Assembly: GCA_910574915.1 (NCBI GenBank)
Contig: CAJTCR010000020.1
Location: forward strand, 1-64,000
Direction: 5' to 3'
Length of the DNA: 64,000 nucleotides
Source of the DNA: Eubacteriaceae bacterium
Lineage (GTDB): Bacteria; Bacillota; Clostridia; Lachnospirales; Lachnospiraceae
The stretch's first letter is position 1. Each line of letters starts with the position of its first letter. The notes under the pieces were generated by a model. The model did no database searches. It was not told the DNA's origin and saw only the letters and a list, made by a program, of their open reading frames with translations. The translations under genes and the position numbers were made by a program. Of this stretch, positions 42,884 to 53,424 are shown piece by piece.

Positions 42884-45800
42884 ATGAAAATAATAAATCC
42901 AAGTTTAATTAAAGAAAAAGCTACGAACGCTGCCGTATATGAGCGTGGAAATAATTTATTTATGGATGAGCGTGTGGGACGGATTGAGATTGCCTTTCGA
43001 GGACAAAAGACGTATGAGATCGCTGCGAAAGTCAGGGGAAGTACGGGCAGTACGTATTATGCGCAGGCAAGCGTTGCGTTTTTTTTTCAGGGAGAGCTGA
43101 TTAAGGACTATACGTGTGATTGTGCGGCATGTGCAAAATATCCCGGTATGTGTAAGCATATCGTAGCGATGCTGATGGAATATAACTACCAGGCGGACGG
43201 CGGAGAGTTTGAGCAATTTGACGAAATCGATGAAAACAGCTATGAGGGAAACGCGCTTACTTATGGACAGCCCCTGACCCCGGTAAAACATACAAGGCAA
43301 AGTGATGCGGAATTGAAAAAGCTGTTGGACTATTATGTGCTGCAAGACCGCAATCAGTTTTGCCAGCAGTATGGAAACGGGGACGTCAGGCTGGTGCCGA
43401 CGCTGCATTTAGAGGCGGACAGGGAATCTTTGGATTTAAAGATCGGGACAACGCAGCTTTATGTTGTTAAGGATATTGGAGAGCTGGTAGATAATATTAA
43501 GCAGATGCGGTATGTCTCGTATGGGAAAAAACTGGCTTTTACACACAGCCAGAGTGCTTTTGCAAGAGAATCCACAGGGATTGTAAACTTATTGTTAGAG
43601 ATGGATAACGAAAATGAATTTTCTTACCGCTACCAAAACTGGGGATACAGCAGTACACAGCAGCGCAGATCGGTGACACTGTCTCCGCCACTGCTGGATC
43701 GTTTGATGGAGATGTACGAGGGAAAAGAGCTGCAAGTAGATGACCAGTTATTAAATCAGGAATCAAAAGTTTTTGTAATGCGCAAAAATCCGAAGCTTCC
43801 GTTAAAAATCATTGGAGACGGAAAAAATGGCGCCAGAGTGGATATGGAATCCGTGTTTTTGACAGAAGGAGGCAGACAGTGGTATCTGTTATGGAGGCAG
43901 TGCTTTTATATCTGCACAAAAGAGTATTACGAGCAGGTCAAAGGGTTTTTAAAACTGATGGTGCAGCAGCGGGAACATCTTAAGAAAAACAGCTATTACG
44001 GAAGATACAGGGCTTATTATGAAGAACTGACCGATCCGACCTTTTATTTGAGCGAGGAGGATTTTAGCGCGTTTGCCAAAAACGTGCTGCCGATGGCTGC
44101 GGATGTACTGGATATTCGGATTGAAAAAGTGGATTTTGCAGCATACGAAGCGGAAGAGGCAGTCTTTCGCAGTTATCTGGATAAGGTTGGCAGCCATATT
44201 GAATGTAAGGCAAAAGTACTGTATGGAGAGCGGGAATTTGACGTGGCAAAAATTCCTGCGAAGGAAGAGGCAATACGTGACATCCGCCGCGAATATGAAG
44301 TGCGCAGTATCCTGGAAGGATATTTTGAGGTAGCGTCTGACCAGCAGACGTATTACAGCAAAGAAGAGGACTTGATGCTCGGATTTTTGGAAGTCGGGCT
44401 GCCGCAGCTAGAAATAGTCTCAGAGATATTTGCGACAGACCGGTTTAAAAATATGCGGGTAGTCCCGATGCCGATGGTGACGGCAGGAATCGTAATCAAA
44501 GGCAATCTGCTGGATGTATCCTGGAATATCGAAGGCATGAGCGCGCAGGAGGTCATGGATATCCTGGCGGATTATAAAAAGAAAAAGAAATACCATAAGC
44601 TGAAAACAGGTGAATTTCTGCGTATGGATGAAAATTCACTGGCGGTATTGGAAGAATTAAACGAAGGGCTGCATTTGACAAAAGAAGAGCTGAAAGAGCG
44701 CAAAGCGCAGGTACCGCTGTACAGATCCTTATATCTGGATTCATTAATGAAAGATAACGCGGACTACATAAGGCTGGAGCGAGATAAAAAGTTTAAGACG
44801 GTAATTCGGGAGATGCGTTCGATGGAAGACGGAGACAGAGAAGTGCCCGACAAGATCCACGCGGTGCTGCGCCCGTATCAGGAGATTGGCTTTCAGTGGC
44901 TCAGTTCGCTTGCAAAGTTTGGCTTCGGCGGTATTTTGGCAGACGATATGGGACTTGGAAAGACGCTTCAGGTGCTGACGTTTTTAGCTGCGGAGCCGGA
45001 GGCAAAGGCGCTTGTCGTCTGTCCGGCGTCTTTGATTTATAACTGGGAAGAGGAATGCAGGCGGTTTTATCCTGACGCAAAGACCGCGGCCGTCGCAGGC
45101 ACGGTGCATGTCAGACAGGGGCAGATTGCGTCAAGCAGGCAGTACGATATATTGATTACTTCTTATGATTTGTTAAAACGTGATATAGATTCTTATGAAA
45201 ACATGCATTTTGACTATATGATTATAGACGAAGCGCAGTATATCAAAAATGCTTCGACACAGGCGGCAAAAGCGGTCAAGGCGATTTCTTGTACCTGCCG
45301 CTTTGCCCTGACTGGAACACCGATTGAAAACCGCCTGAGCGAATTGTGGAGCATTTTTGAATTTTTAATGCCAGGCTATCTGTTCAGCTACAAACGCTTT
45401 AAAGAAGAACTGGAAGTGCCGATTGCAGAGAGCAGGGATGAAGCGGCAAGGATCCGCCTGTCACGGTTTGTACGCCCGTTTATTTTGCGCCGCCTGAAAA
45501 AAGATGTATTAAAAGAACTGCCAGATAAGGTAGAAGAGGTCGTATATGCCAGGATGGAGGGCGAGCAGAGCAGCTTATATCTGGCACGTGAAAAACAGCT
45601 CCTTATGACGCTGGCAAAGCAGACCGAGGAGGAATTTAAGACACAAAAGCTCTTTATACTGGCAGAATTGACGGCTTTGCGCCAGATCTGCTGCGATCCT
45701 TTGTTAGTCTATGAAAACTACGAAGGCGAATCTGCAAAGACGAAAACCTGCATGGAGGTAGTGGAAAATGCAGTCAGCGGCGGGCATAAGGTACTGCTGT

Positions 45801-46252
45801 TTTCACAGTTTTCTTCTATGCTGGAGCATTTGTCTGCCAAGTTTGGCGAACATGGGCTGCGTGCGTTTTTGCTGACGGGCAAAACGAGCAAGGAAGAGCG
45901 CCGCCGTCTGGTAGCCGCATTCCAGGCAGGAGAAGCAGACGTATTTTTAATCTCGCTGAAAGCAGGCGGGACAGGGCTGAACCTGACCGCGGCGGATATG
46001 GTCATCCATTATGACCCGTGGTGGAACCTGGCTGCGCAGAATCAGGCGACCGACCGTGCCTACCGGATCGGGCAGGATAATAAAGTTATCGTCCTGCGCC
46101 TGATTATGAAAGGTACGATCGAAGAGCGGATTTTAAAGATGCAGGAGGACAAGCAAAACCTTGCGGATTCCATTATTTCGGAGGATGGAATATCGATCAG
46201 CGGCCTGGATAAGGAACAACTGCTATCCGTTTTAGAAGAAAAAAAGGATTGA
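42884..46252 (+). CDS. SNF2-family helicase with N-terminal SWIM zinc finger
   Basis: 1122 residues from MKIINPSLIKEKATNAAVY, with GGGAG 9 bp upstream; an in-frame start 63 bp earlier has no site. The SWIM zinc finger CDCAACAKYPGMCKH lies at about 77-92. A helicase-associated region fills the middle. The SNF2 ATPase begins near 660 (RPYQEIGFQWLSSL; Walker A ADDMGLGKT, about 688; DEAQ, about 782; GTPIENRLSELWSIF). The helicase C-terminal part has VFLISLKAGGTGLNLT and DRAYRIGQ. It belongs to the bacterial RapA/HepA-like group of nucleic acid translocases. The role is unknown. The trp promoter starts inside its stop codon. Confidence 0.92.
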   Translation: MKIINPSLIKEKATNAAVYERGNNLFMDERVGRIEIAFRGQKTYEIAAKVRGSTGSTYYAQASVAFFFQGELIKDYTCDCAACAKYPGMCKHIVAMLMEYNYQADGGEFEQFDEIDENSYEGNALTYGQPLTPVKHTRQSDAELKKLLDYYVLQDRNQFCQQYGNGDVRLVPTLHLEADRESLDLKIGTTQLYVVKDIGELVDNIKQMRYVSYGKKLAFTHSQSAFARESTGIVNLLLEMDNENEFSYRYQNWGYSSTQQRRSVTLSPPLLDRLMEMYEGKELQVDDQLLNQESKVFVMRKNPKLPLKIIGDGKNGARVDMESVFLTEGGRQWYLLWRQCFYICTKEYYEQVKGFLKLMVQQREHLKKNSYYGRYRAYYEELTDPTFYLSEEDFSAFAKNVLPMAADVLDIRIEKVDFAAYEAEEAVFRSYLDKVGSHIECKAKVLYGEREFDVAKIPAKEEAIRDIRREYEVRSILEGYFEVASDQQTYYSKEEDLMLGFLEVGLPQLEIVSEIFATDRFKNMRVVPMPMVTAGIVIKGNLLDVSWNIEGMSAQEVMDILADYKKKKKYHKLKTGEFLRMDENSLAVLEELNEGLHLTKEELKERKAQVPLYRSLYLDSLMKDNADYIRLERDKKFKTVIREMRSMEDGDREVPDKIHAVLRPYQEIGFQWLSSLAKFGFGGILADDMGLGKTLQVLTFLAAEPEAKALVVCPASLIYNWEEECRRFYPDAKTAAVAGTVHVRQGQIASSRQYDILITSYDLLKRDIDSYENMHFDYMIIDEAQYIKNASTQAAKAVKAISCTCRFALTGTPIENRLSELWSIFEFLMPGYLFSYKRFKEELEVPIAESRDEAARIRLSRFVRPFILRRLKKDVLKELPDKVEEVVYARMEGEQSSLYLAREKQLLMTLAKQTEEEFKTQKLFILAELTALRQICCDPLLVYENYEGESAKTKTCMEVVENAVSGGHKVLLFSQFSSMLEHLSAKFGEHGLRAFLLTGKTSKEERRRLVAAFQAGEADVFLISLKAGGTGLNLTAADMVIHYDPWWNLAAQNQATDRAYRIGQDNKVIVLRLIMKGTIEERILKMQEDKQNLADSIISEDGISISGLDKEQLLSVLEEKKD

Positions 46253-46277
46253 CAAATCAAAAAACCTGTGTTTTAAT
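46249..46277 (+). promoter_or_regulatory. Promoter of the trp operon
   Basis: TTGACA (46249-46254; it contains the TGA stop of the SNF2 gene), 17-bp spacer, TTTAAT (46272-46277). Confidence 0.65.
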
Positions 46278-46329
46278 TACTGAAAAGAAAATTGAATATC
46301 CGTATAAACCGAAGATGTGGAGATAAAAA

Positions 46330-46691
46330 TAGTTGTGCATGTCCAGAGAGTCCGGGCAGGTGGGAGCCGGATCAAACGCAGATTATTAAATGGACCACGG
46401 AGGGCGCAGTCAAAAGCAGCGGTCGTGCTGCCTAGTATTCTGCGACGTTGGGCATACGTTAGTTGCCGGAGATATGATGGTATCTCGTCAAAGTGCGCAG
46501 GGTTTCCTGTGAAGCAAGGTGGCACCGCGGATGAATATGAACAGTACCTGGCCTGATGGCGTTTTAGGGGAAGAGGGAAGAAGTGTGATTTTCTGTTTTT
46601 CTAAGATTGTCAGACAGGATAGGATTTTCGATTCATACACCCGTCCTTGATAATGTAGTTACTACATTTATCATGGACTGGGTGTTTTTTT
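46330..46691 (+). promoter_or_regulatory. Tryptophan T-box riboswitch with terminator
   Basis: Stem I opens with AGAGAGTCCGGGCAGGTGGGAG and CCGGA. The specifier codon TGG (Trp) stands at 46391-46393 in AAATGGACCACGG. The conserved T-box AAGGTGGCACCGCGG lies at 46516-46530. The terminator pairs ACACCC...GATAATGTAG with CTACATTTATC...GGGTGT (46637-46685), followed by seven T. CGTCC in its left arm can instead pair with the T-box as antiterminator. Uncharged tRNA-Trp should therefore allow transcription of trpEGDCFBA. Confidence 0.93.
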
Positions 46692-46739
46692 GTTGTAAAT
46701 GAAAGTCTTTCATTGGATAATTTGGCAGGAGGGAAAATT

Positions 46740-48212
46740 ATGATCTATCCATCGTTCGCCCAGGCAAAAGAGCTTGGAGCAAAAGGAAACAGAATACCCG
46801 TAAAAATGGAATTGTATGCAGATACGCTGACTCCGGTGCTTGCGGTGCGCCGCTTAAAGAAACTAGGCAGTCACTGCTTTTTACTGGAAAGTGCGCAGAA
46901 ACAAAGACGATGGGGCAGATATTCGTTTTTGGGCTACGAGCCGGCGATGGAGATTACCTGCCGGAATGGAATGGTAAAAATAACCGCTGGCAGTACAGTG
47001 ACTACGGAGCAGACGGAGCATCCGGGAAGGTTGATTCGAAGGATTATGGAAGAAAACCGGGCGCCGCGGATGGAAGAAATGCCACCGTTTTGCGGAGGAC
47101 TGGTAGGGTATTTTTCGTATGATTACTTAAAATACAGTGAGCCTTCTCTTGTGATGGACGCGCCGGACGAAGAAGCGTTTCAGGACGCAGATCTGATGCT
47201 GTTTGATAAAGTGGCCGCGTTTGACCACTACAGGCAAAAGGTGATATTAATTGTAAATATAAGAACGGATAATATCGGCGATTCATACAGGAAAGCGGAA
47301 TTAACATTAAAGAAAATGGCGGAGACGCTAATACACGGCGAGCTGGCAGAAAATCCGCCGTTAAGGCTGAAAAGCAGTTTTCGATACTTGTTTGGTAAAA
47401 AAGAGTACTGCGGAATTGTAGAAAGAGCGAAGCAGTACATTCGGGAAGGTGATATCTTTCAGGTAGTATTGTCAAACCGGATTGAAGCGGATATAGAAGG
47501 CAGCCTGTTTGACACCTATCGGATTCTGCGCTCTTCCAATCCGTCGCCGTATATGTTTTATCTTTCCAGCGATGAGCTTGAGATTGCGGGTGCGTCGCCA
47601 GAGACGCTTGTCAGGCTGGAAAATGGCGTGCTGCATACGTATCCGCTGGCAGGTACGAAAAAGAGGGGCTCCACACGGGAAGAAGACTTGGCGTTGGAGC
47701 AGAACCTGCTTTCGGACGAAAAGGAGCGGGCAGAGCACAATATGCTTGTAGATCTTGGCAGGAATGACCTAAGCAAAATCAGCAGGATCGGATCTGTGGA
47801 GGTCGAAAAGTACATGTGCATCGAACGGTTTTCACATGTTATGCATATCGGATCTACGGTAACTGGAAAGATCCTGGACGAAAAGGATGCGCTGGATGCG
47901 GTAGACGCGGTGCTTCCGGCAGGTACGCTTTCTGGAGCGCCAAAGCTGCGTGCATGTGAGATTATTCATGAACTGGAAAGAACCAAACGGGGCATCTATG
48001 GAGGCGCTATCGGATATATTGACTTTACTGGAAATCTGGATACCTGCATTGCGATACGGATCGCATATGCAAAACACGGAAAAGTATTTGTGCGTTCAGG
48101 TGCAGGCATTGTGGCAGACAGCGTGCCGGAGATGGAGTTTGCAGAATGTGAAAATAAGGCAAAAGCAGTGATGCAGGCGCTGCAAGAGGCGGAGGGAGGA
48201 ATTGATTTATGA
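46740..48212 (+). CDS. trpE: Anthranilate synthase component I
   Basis: 490 residues from MIYPSFAQAKELGAKG, with GGAGGG upstream. The N-terminal part has the tryptophan feedback region (FLLESAQKQRRWGRYSFLGYEP). The chorismate-binding domain (about 220-485) shows GDIFQVVLSNR, SPETLVR, PLAGTKKRG, DLGRNDLSKI, MHIGSTVTG, LPAGTLSGAPK and IRSG-type VRSGAGIVADS. It makes anthranilate from chorismate with ammonia from TrpG. It overlaps trpG by 4 bp. Confidence 0.96.
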   Translation: MIYPSFAQAKELGAKGNRIPVKMELYADTLTPVLAVRRLKKLGSHCFLLESAQKQRRWGRYSFLGYEPAMEITCRNGMVKITAGSTVTTEQTEHPGRLIRRIMEENRAPRMEEMPPFCGGLVGYFSYDYLKYSEPSLVMDAPDEEAFQDADLMLFDKVAAFDHYRQKVILIVNIRTDNIGDSYRKAELTLKKMAETLIHGELAENPPLRLKSSFRYLFGKKEYCGIVERAKQYIREGDIFQVVLSNRIEADIEGSLFDTYRILRSSNPSPYMFYLSSDELEIAGASPETLVRLENGVLHTYPLAGTKKRGSTREEDLALEQNLLSDEKERAEHNMLVDLGRNDLSKISRIGSVEVEKYMCIERFSHVMHIGSTVTGKILDEKDALDAVDAVLPAGTLSGAPKLRACEIIHELERTKRGIYGGAIGYIDFTGNLDTCIAIRIAYAKHGKVFVRSGAGIVADSVPEMEFAECENKAKAVMQALQEAEGGIDL

Positions 48213-48805
48213 TTTTATTAATAGACAATTATGACAGCTTTTCCTATAACCTGTATCACCTGGTTGGCAGGCAAAACCCCATGATCAGAGTGGTACGTAA
48301 CGATGCAGTGACTGTAGAAGAGATCAAGGAGATGGGGCCGCAAGCGCTGCTCTTATCTCCGGGGCCAGGGAAGCCTAATGGCGCGGGTATTTGTATTGAA
48401 GCAGTGCAGCGCCTGTCTGCCAGTATACCGATATTAGGCGTGTGCCTGGGACATCAGGTGATCTGCGAAGCGTTTGGCGGTACTGTTTCTTACGCAAAGG
48501 AGCTGATGCATGGAAAAGCGTCTCAGATCAGCCTGGATACGGGCAGCAGGATGTTTTGTGGAATGAAGAAAGAAATTACGGCAGCCAGATACCATTCTCT
48601 TGCAGCGGTAAAAGAATGCCTGCCTGGATGCCTGAAAGTCACGGCACAGACGGCTCAAGGAGAGGTTATGGCAGTAGAACACAATAAATATCCGGTATTT
48701 GGCCTGCAATTTCATCCAGAATCGATCTTAACACCGGATGGGTATCAAATGATACAAAATTTTTTAAAGGCAGCGGAGCATTTCAGAACACAGAACACAG
48801 AATGA
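48209..48805 (+). CDS. trpG: Anthranilate synthase glutamine amidotransferase component
   Basis: 198 residues, a class I glutamine amidotransferase. It opens with ILLIDNYDSFSYNLYHLV. SPGPGKP forms the oxyanion region. The nucleophile Cys is in GVCLGHQ, and the His and Glu are in FGLQFHPESI. It passes ammonia from glutamine to TrpE. It is not fused to trpD, unlike in many enterobacteria. It could also serve PabB in folate synthesis, since no second copy is visible here. Confidence 0.95.
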   Translation: MILLIDNYDSFSYNLYHLVGRQNPMIRVVRNDAVTVEEIKEMGPQALLLSPGPGKPNGAGICIEAVQRLSASIPILGVCLGHQVICEAFGGTVSYAKELMHGKASQISLDTGSRMFCGMKKEITAARYHSLAAVKECLPGCLKVTAQTAQGEVMAVEHNKYPVFGLQFHPESILTPDGYQMIQNFLKAAEHFRTQNTE

Positions 48806-48821
48806 TTAGGAGGTAATCAAC

Positions 48822-49871
48822 ATGATTCGGGAAGCAATTATGACACTGAGAAATAGAGAAAATTTGACTTACGATATGGCAAAGACGGTAATGCATGAGA
48901 TCATGAGCGGGGAAACCAGCCAGATTCAGATGAGTGCTTATCTGACAGCGCTTGCGATGAAAGGGGAGACGATCGATGAGATTACCGGCTCAGCAAAGGG
49001 AATGCGCGAGCACTGTATTCGCCTGCTGCATGATCAGGATGTGCTGGAAATTGTGGGTACGGGCGGAGACCGTTCCAATTCATTTAATATCTCCACAACC
49101 GCGGCGCTTGTGACAGCCGCAGGAGGCGTACCTGTCGCAAAACACGGCAACCGGGCGGCATCCAGCAGGTGCGGAGCGGCGGATGTATTGGAAGCACTGG
49201 GGGTAAATATTGCAATTACGCCAGAAAAAAGCACAGAATTGTTAAATAAGATCAATATTTGTTTTCTGTTTGCGCAAAACTATCATCTTGCGATGAAATA
49301 TGTCGCTCCGGTACGAAAAGAACTGGGCATCCGCACAGTATTTAATATACTGGGGCCGCTGACAAATCCTGCGGGAGCGAGTATGCAGGTAATGGGCGTC
49401 TATGAGGAAGCGCTTGTAGAACCGTTAGCAAAAGTGTTGACGAACCTGGGCGTGAAAAGTGCGATGGTCGTATACGGCACAGACGTGCTGGATGAGATTT
49501 CTATGAGTGCGCCCACGGTGGTATGCGAGGTGCGAAACGGCAGCTTCTATTCGTATGTGATTGAACCGGAGCAGTTTGGTTTTGAAAAATGCGACAGATC
49601 TGATTTGCGGGGCGGTACGCCAAAAGAGAATGCACAGATTACGAGGGCTGTGTTAGACGGAGAAAAAGGGCCAAAGCGGAACGCGACAGTGCTGAATGCA
49701 GGCGCGGGGCTGTATGTCGCAGGAAAAGCAGCGAGCCTGTCAGAAGGTGTGCGCCTTGCAGAACGGCTGATCGACAGCGGAGCGGCAAAAAGGCGGTTGG
49801 AACAGTTTATAGAATTATCAAATCAGACGCTTGATCAGACCCCAAAAGCGGACACAGGAGGGAAAGCATAA
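48822..49871 (+). CDS. trpD: Anthranilate phosphoribosyltransferase
   Basis: 349 residues. Signatures are the PRPP loop [14 protein letters not shown], the [21 protein letters not shown] stretch and [12 protein letters not shown]. It joins anthranilate to phosphoribosyl pyrophosphate, the second step of the pathway. AGGAGG lies before the ATG. Its stop shares one base with the trpC start. Confidence 0.96.
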   Translation: MIREAIMTLRNRENLTYDMAKTVMHEIMSGETSQIQMSAYLTALAMKGETIDEITGSAKGMREHCIRLLHDQDVLEIVGTGGDRSNSFNISTTAALVTAAGGVPVAKHGNRAASSRCGAADVLEALGVNIAITPEKSTELLNKINICFLFAQNYHLAMKYVAPVRKELGIRTVFNILGPLTNPAGASMQVMGVYEEALVEPLAKVLTNLGVKSAMVVYGTDVLDEISMSAPTVVCEVRNGSFYSYVIEPEQFGFEKCDRSDLRGGTPKENAQITRAVLDGEKGPKRNATVLNAGAGLYVAGKAASLSEGVRLAERLIDSGAAKRRLEQFIELSNQTLDQTPKADTGGKA

Positions 49872-50725
49872 TGCGGACAGCTACAATATTAGACGAAATA
49901 GCGGCAAAAACAAAAGAAAGAATCGCTGCGCGCAAGGCAAAGAAGCCGCTTCACACAGTACGTGCCCAGGCGGAAGCGATGGAAGCGCATACAGGGTATC
50001 CGTTTGAATGTGCGTTAAGACAGCAGGGGATCTCGCTGATCTGCGAGGTGAAAAAGGCGTCGCCTTCCAAAGGGGTGATTGCGCCTGATTTTCCATACGT
50101 GCAGATTGCATTGGATTACGAAGCGGCGGGGGCGGCTGCAATTTCCTGTTTGACAGAGCCGTATTTTTTTCAAGGGCAGGACATTTTTTTGCAGGAGATT
50201 GCAGCGCAGGTATCGATTCCGGTGCTGCGTAAGGATTTTATCGTCGATCCGTATATGATCTATGAAGCGAAAGCATTGGGGGCATCGGCGGTCCTGCTTA
50301 TTTGTGCGATACTGACGGACAGCGAATTAAAAGAATATATAATAACGGCACATTCCCTTGGCATGTCCGCGTTAGTAGAAGCGCATACAGAAGCGGAAGT
50401 GCAGCGCGCCCTGCGGTGCGGTGCAAGGGTGGTCGGCGTGAACAACCGGGATTTAAAGACGTTTCAGGTAGATCTGGAAACAAGTATACGGCTGCGTGAG
50501 ATGGTGCCCAAAGAATATCTGTTTGTGTCCGAGAGCGGGATTTGCGGAACGCGGGAGCTTGTGGAGTTATATCAAAACGGGGCAGACGCCGTATTAATCG
50601 GAGAAACGCTGATGCGCGCCACGGATAAGGCGCAGATCATTTCAGAATGGATGAGCGCGTGCGGGAATGGCATGGCGGAATCTAAAAAGAGGCAGAAGGG
50701 ACAGGAACTGGGATGGCAAAAATAA
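49871..50725 (+). CDS. trpC: Indole-3-glycerol phosphate synthase
   Basis: 284 residues, a (beta/alpha)8 barrel. Motifs are ICEVKKASPSKGVI (catalytic Lys and phosphate site), ISCLTEPYFFQG, VLRKDFIVDPYMIYEAKALGA, VGVNNRDLKTF and VSESGI with LIGETLM. It closes the indole ring by decarboxylation. It has about 20 extra residues at the C-terminus, which overlap the trpF start by 13 bp. Confidence 0.96.
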   Translation: MRTATILDEIAAKTKERIAARKAKKPLHTVRAQAEAMEAHTGYPFECALRQQGISLICEVKKASPSKGVIAPDFPYVQIALDYEAAGAAAISCLTEPYFFQGQDIFLQEIAAQVSIPVLRKDFIVDPYMIYEAKALGASAVLLICAILTDSELKEYIITAHSLGMSALVEAHTEAEVQRALRCGARVVGVNNRDLKTFQVDLETSIRLREMVPKEYLFVSESGICGTRELVELYQNGADAVLIGETLMRATDKAQIISEWMSACGNGMAESKKRQKGQELGWQK

Positions 50726-51327
50726 AAATCTGCGGGCTGACAAGGCAGGAAGATATCGCTGCTGTCAATCTATATCAGCCAGATTATATCGGATTTGTAT
50801 TTGCTCCGCAAAGCCGCCGCTATCTATCGTATGAGCAGGCAGCGGCACTGCGGCGGCAGCTTTGTGATGAGATTGCGGCAGTAGGCGTTTTTGTCAACGA
50901 GGCAAAGGAAATCGCCGCAGACTTGCTGGGACAGGGCGTGATTGATCTGGCGCAGCTTCATGGGCAGGAGACAGAAGCGGACATCCGATGGATTAGGGAA
51001 CAGACGGGAAAGCCAGTAATTAAGGCAGTTTCTGTACGGTCACGCGCGGATATACAAGGCTGGCAGGAAAGCAGCGCGGATTATTTGCTGCTGGATCAGG
51101 GAACAGGGGGCGGCGGATGCACGTTTGACTGGGGACTGGCGGATGAATGCAGGAAACCGTATTTTTTAGCCGGCGGGATTCATATAGGGAATTTAAAGGA
51201 TGCTTTTCAGACAGGCGCCTATGCAGTTGATTTGTCGAGCGGCGTTGAGACAAATGGGAAAAAAGATCGTGTCAAGATAGCACAGATCATAAAAGCAGTC
51301 CGTACACAGACAGGAACAGAGCGATAG
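50713..51327 (+). CDS. trpF: Phosphoribosylanthranilate isomerase
   Basis: 204 residues. The catalytic Cys lies in [10 protein letters not shown] at the start and the Asp in [22 protein letters not shown] and [10 protein letters not shown] (phosphate site) are also typical. It performs the Amadori rearrangement before TrpC. It starts inside the end of trpC, so translation is coupled. Confidence 0.95.
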   Translation: MAKIKICGLTRQEDIAAVNLYQPDYIGFVFAPQSRRYLSYEQAAALRRQLCDEIAAVGVFVNEAKEIAADLLGQGVIDLAQLHGQETEADIRWIREQTGKPVIKAVSVRSRADIQGWQESSADYLLLDQGTGGGGCTFDWGLADECRKPYFLAGGIHIGNLKDAFQTGAYAVDLSSGVETNGKKDRVKIAQIIKAVRTQTGTER

Positions 51328-51347
51328 TTTTAGAGAGGAGTATCAAA

Positions 51348-52538
51348 ATGTCAAATCAAAACGGAAGGTTTGGAGAATACGGCGGGCAGTATATTCCAGA
51401 GACGCTTATGAATGCGGTTACCGAGCTGGAACATGCTTATGAGCATTATAAAAACAGCCCGGATTTTCAGCGGGAACTGGAACAATTATATCATGATTTT
51501 GCGGGCAGGCCGTCCAGGCTTACGTATGCGGCGCATATGACGCAGGATCTGGGCGGAGCAAAGATCTACTTAAAGCGGGAGGATCTAAACCATACGGGTT
51601 CCCATAAGATTAATAATGTGATCGGGCAGTGCCTGCTGGCGAAAAAGATGGGAAAAACAAGGCTGATTGCGGAGACAGGCGCAGGACAGCATGGAGTTGC
51701 GACTGCAACCGTAGCGGCGCTGATGGGGATGGAATGCGAGGTTTTTATGGGAGAAGAGGATACGAAAAGACAGGCGCTGAACGTATACCGTATGCGCCTG
51801 CTCGGTGCAAAAGTCCATCCGGTAGCAACGGGGACGGGGACGCTTAAGGATGCGGTGTCTGCGGCGCTCGGGGAATGGACGAGGCGCATTGATGATACGC
51901 ATTATTTAATCGGTTCTGTAATGGGCCCTCATCCGTTTCCGATTATTGTAAGAGACTTTCAGGCAGTGATTTCCAGGGAAATCCGCAGCCAGATGATAGA
52001 GAAGGAAGGCAGGCTGCCGGATATTGTGATGGCATGTGTCGGCGGCGGTTCCAACGCGATGGGCGCGTTTTATGATTTTATCAAAGAGCCAGACGTACGG
52101 CTGATCGGCTGTGAAGCTGCCGGGCGGGGAGTCCACACAGCGGAAACTGCGGCAACGATTGCGACTGGCAAGGCTGGTATTTTTCACGGCATGAAGTCTT
52201 ATTTTTGCCAGGATGCGTACGGGCAGATTGCACCAGTGTATTCGATTTCGGCGGGGCTGGATTATCCGGGGATTGGCCCGGAACATGCAAGCCTCTATGA
52301 TGCAAAAAGAGCGGAGTATGTGGCTATTACAGATGAGGAAGCAGTAGAAGCGTTTGAGTATTTATCACGCACCGAAGGCATTATCCCTGCAATCGAAAGT
52401 GCACATGCAGTCGCATATGCGATTAAAACAGCACCGGCAATGAGGAAAGATGAGATTATAGTCATCAATCTGTCCGGGCGGGGAGACAAAGATTGTGCGG
52501 CGATCGCACGTTATAGAGGGGAGGAAGTTTATGAATAA
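51348..52538 (+). CDS. trpB: Tryptophan synthase beta chain
   Basis: 396 residues. The PLP lysine is in the loop [28 protein letters not shown] and the phosphate-binding [10 protein letters not shown] are present, together with GRGDKD near the C-terminus. It joins indole and serine to tryptophan in an alpha2-beta2 complex. It overlaps trpA by 8 bp. Confidence 0.97.
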   Translation: MSNQNGRFGEYGGQYIPETLMNAVTELEHAYEHYKNSPDFQRELEQLYHDFAGRPSRLTYAAHMTQDLGGAKIYLKREDLNHTGSHKINNVIGQCLLAKKMGKTRLIAETGAGQHGVATATVAALMGMECEVFMGEEDTKRQALNVYRMRLLGAKVHPVATGTGTLKDAVSAALGEWTRRIDDTHYLIGSVMGPHPFPIIVRDFQAVISREIRSQMIEKEGRLPDIVMACVGGGSNAMGAFYDFIKEPDVRLIGCEAAGRGVHTAETAATIATGKAGIFHGMKSYFCQDAYGQIAPVYSISAGLDYPGIGPEHASLYDAKRAEYVAITDEEAVEAFEYLSRTEGIIPAIESAHAVAYAIKTAPAMRKDEIIVINLSGRGDKDCAAIARYRGEEVYE

Positions 52539-53313
52539 GATCATATATGCATTTGAACATGGGAAAGCGTTTATCCCGTTTATTACATGCGGCGATCCTT
52601 CGCTGGAGGTCACGAAGCAGTTAGTCTATGCGATGGAAGAAGCAGGCGCCGACCTGATCGAGCTGGGCATTCCTTTTTCAGATCCGACAGCGGAAGGCGC
52701 GGTGATTCAGGAAGCGAATGTACGTGCGCTCAAGGCGGGTGTTACAACAGATAAGATCTTTGAAATGGTAGAGGAGCTTCGCAGGCATACACAGATTCCG
52801 CTTGTATTTATGACTTATGCAAACGTCGTATTTTCCTATGGGACAAAACGGTTTGTGCAAAAGGCGGCGCAGCTTGGCGTCGACGGGATCATACTGGCGG
52901 ATGTTCCATATGAAGAAAAAGGGGAGTTTGCACAGGCCTGCGGGCAGTATGACGTGGCATGGATCTGCATGATTGCGCCGACCTCGCAGCAACGCATCCG
53001 CATGATTGCAAAAGAAGCAAAAGGATTTTTGTACTGTGTATCGTCGCTTGGGGTGACTGGAATGCGCAGTGAGATTACTACGGATCTTGCCGCGATGATA
53101 CAGGCAGTAAAAGAAGAGACGGATCTTCCTTGTGCGGTTGGATTTGGAATCTCGACGCCAAAGCAGGCGGCGCAGATTGCCAAAACAGCGGACGGCGTAA
53201 TTGTAGGCTCTGCAATCGTCGCACTGTGCGGGCAGTATGGAAAAGACTGTGTTCCCCATGTGGCGGCATATGTCAGGCATATGAAAGAGGCAATTTGTCC
53301 GTATCCTGTCTGA
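52531..53313 (+). CDS. trpA: Tryptophan synthase alpha chain
   Basis: 260 residues from [22 protein letters not shown] lies in the end of trpB. The catalytic Glu is in [15 protein letters not shown], the Asp in [12 protein letters not shown], and the phosphate site in GFGIS and GSAIV. It splits indole-3-glycerol phosphate and hands indole to TrpB. It is the last gene of the operon. No terminator is visible before the luxS promoter. Confidence 0.96.
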   Translation: MNKIIYAFEHGKAFIPFITCGDPSLEVTKQLVYAMEEAGADLIELGIPFSDPTAEGAVIQEANVRALKAGVTTDKIFEMVEELRRHTQIPLVFMTYANVVFSYGTKRFVQKAAQLGVDGIILADVPYEEKGEFAQACGQYDVAWICMIAPTSQQRIRMIAKEAKGFLYCVSSLGVTGMRSEITTDLAAMIQAVKEETDLPCAVGFGISTPKQAAQIAKTADGVIVGSAIVALCGQYGKDCVPHVAAYVRHMKEAICPYPV

Positions 53314-53327
53314 ATGCAAAATCCTGC

Positions 53328-53356
53328 TTGACTTTTGTGTCAGATTTCGATAGTGT
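53328..53356 (+). promoter_or_regulatory. Promoter of luxS
   Basis: TTGACT (53328-53333), 17-bp spacer, TAGTGT (53351-53356). The -10 box is weak. Confidence 0.5.
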
Positions 53357-53424
53357 AGAGGATAGCCATGTATGATAACCATGCAAAAATTCTGACCTAC
53401 GATTTGGAAAGGGGATATAGTATT

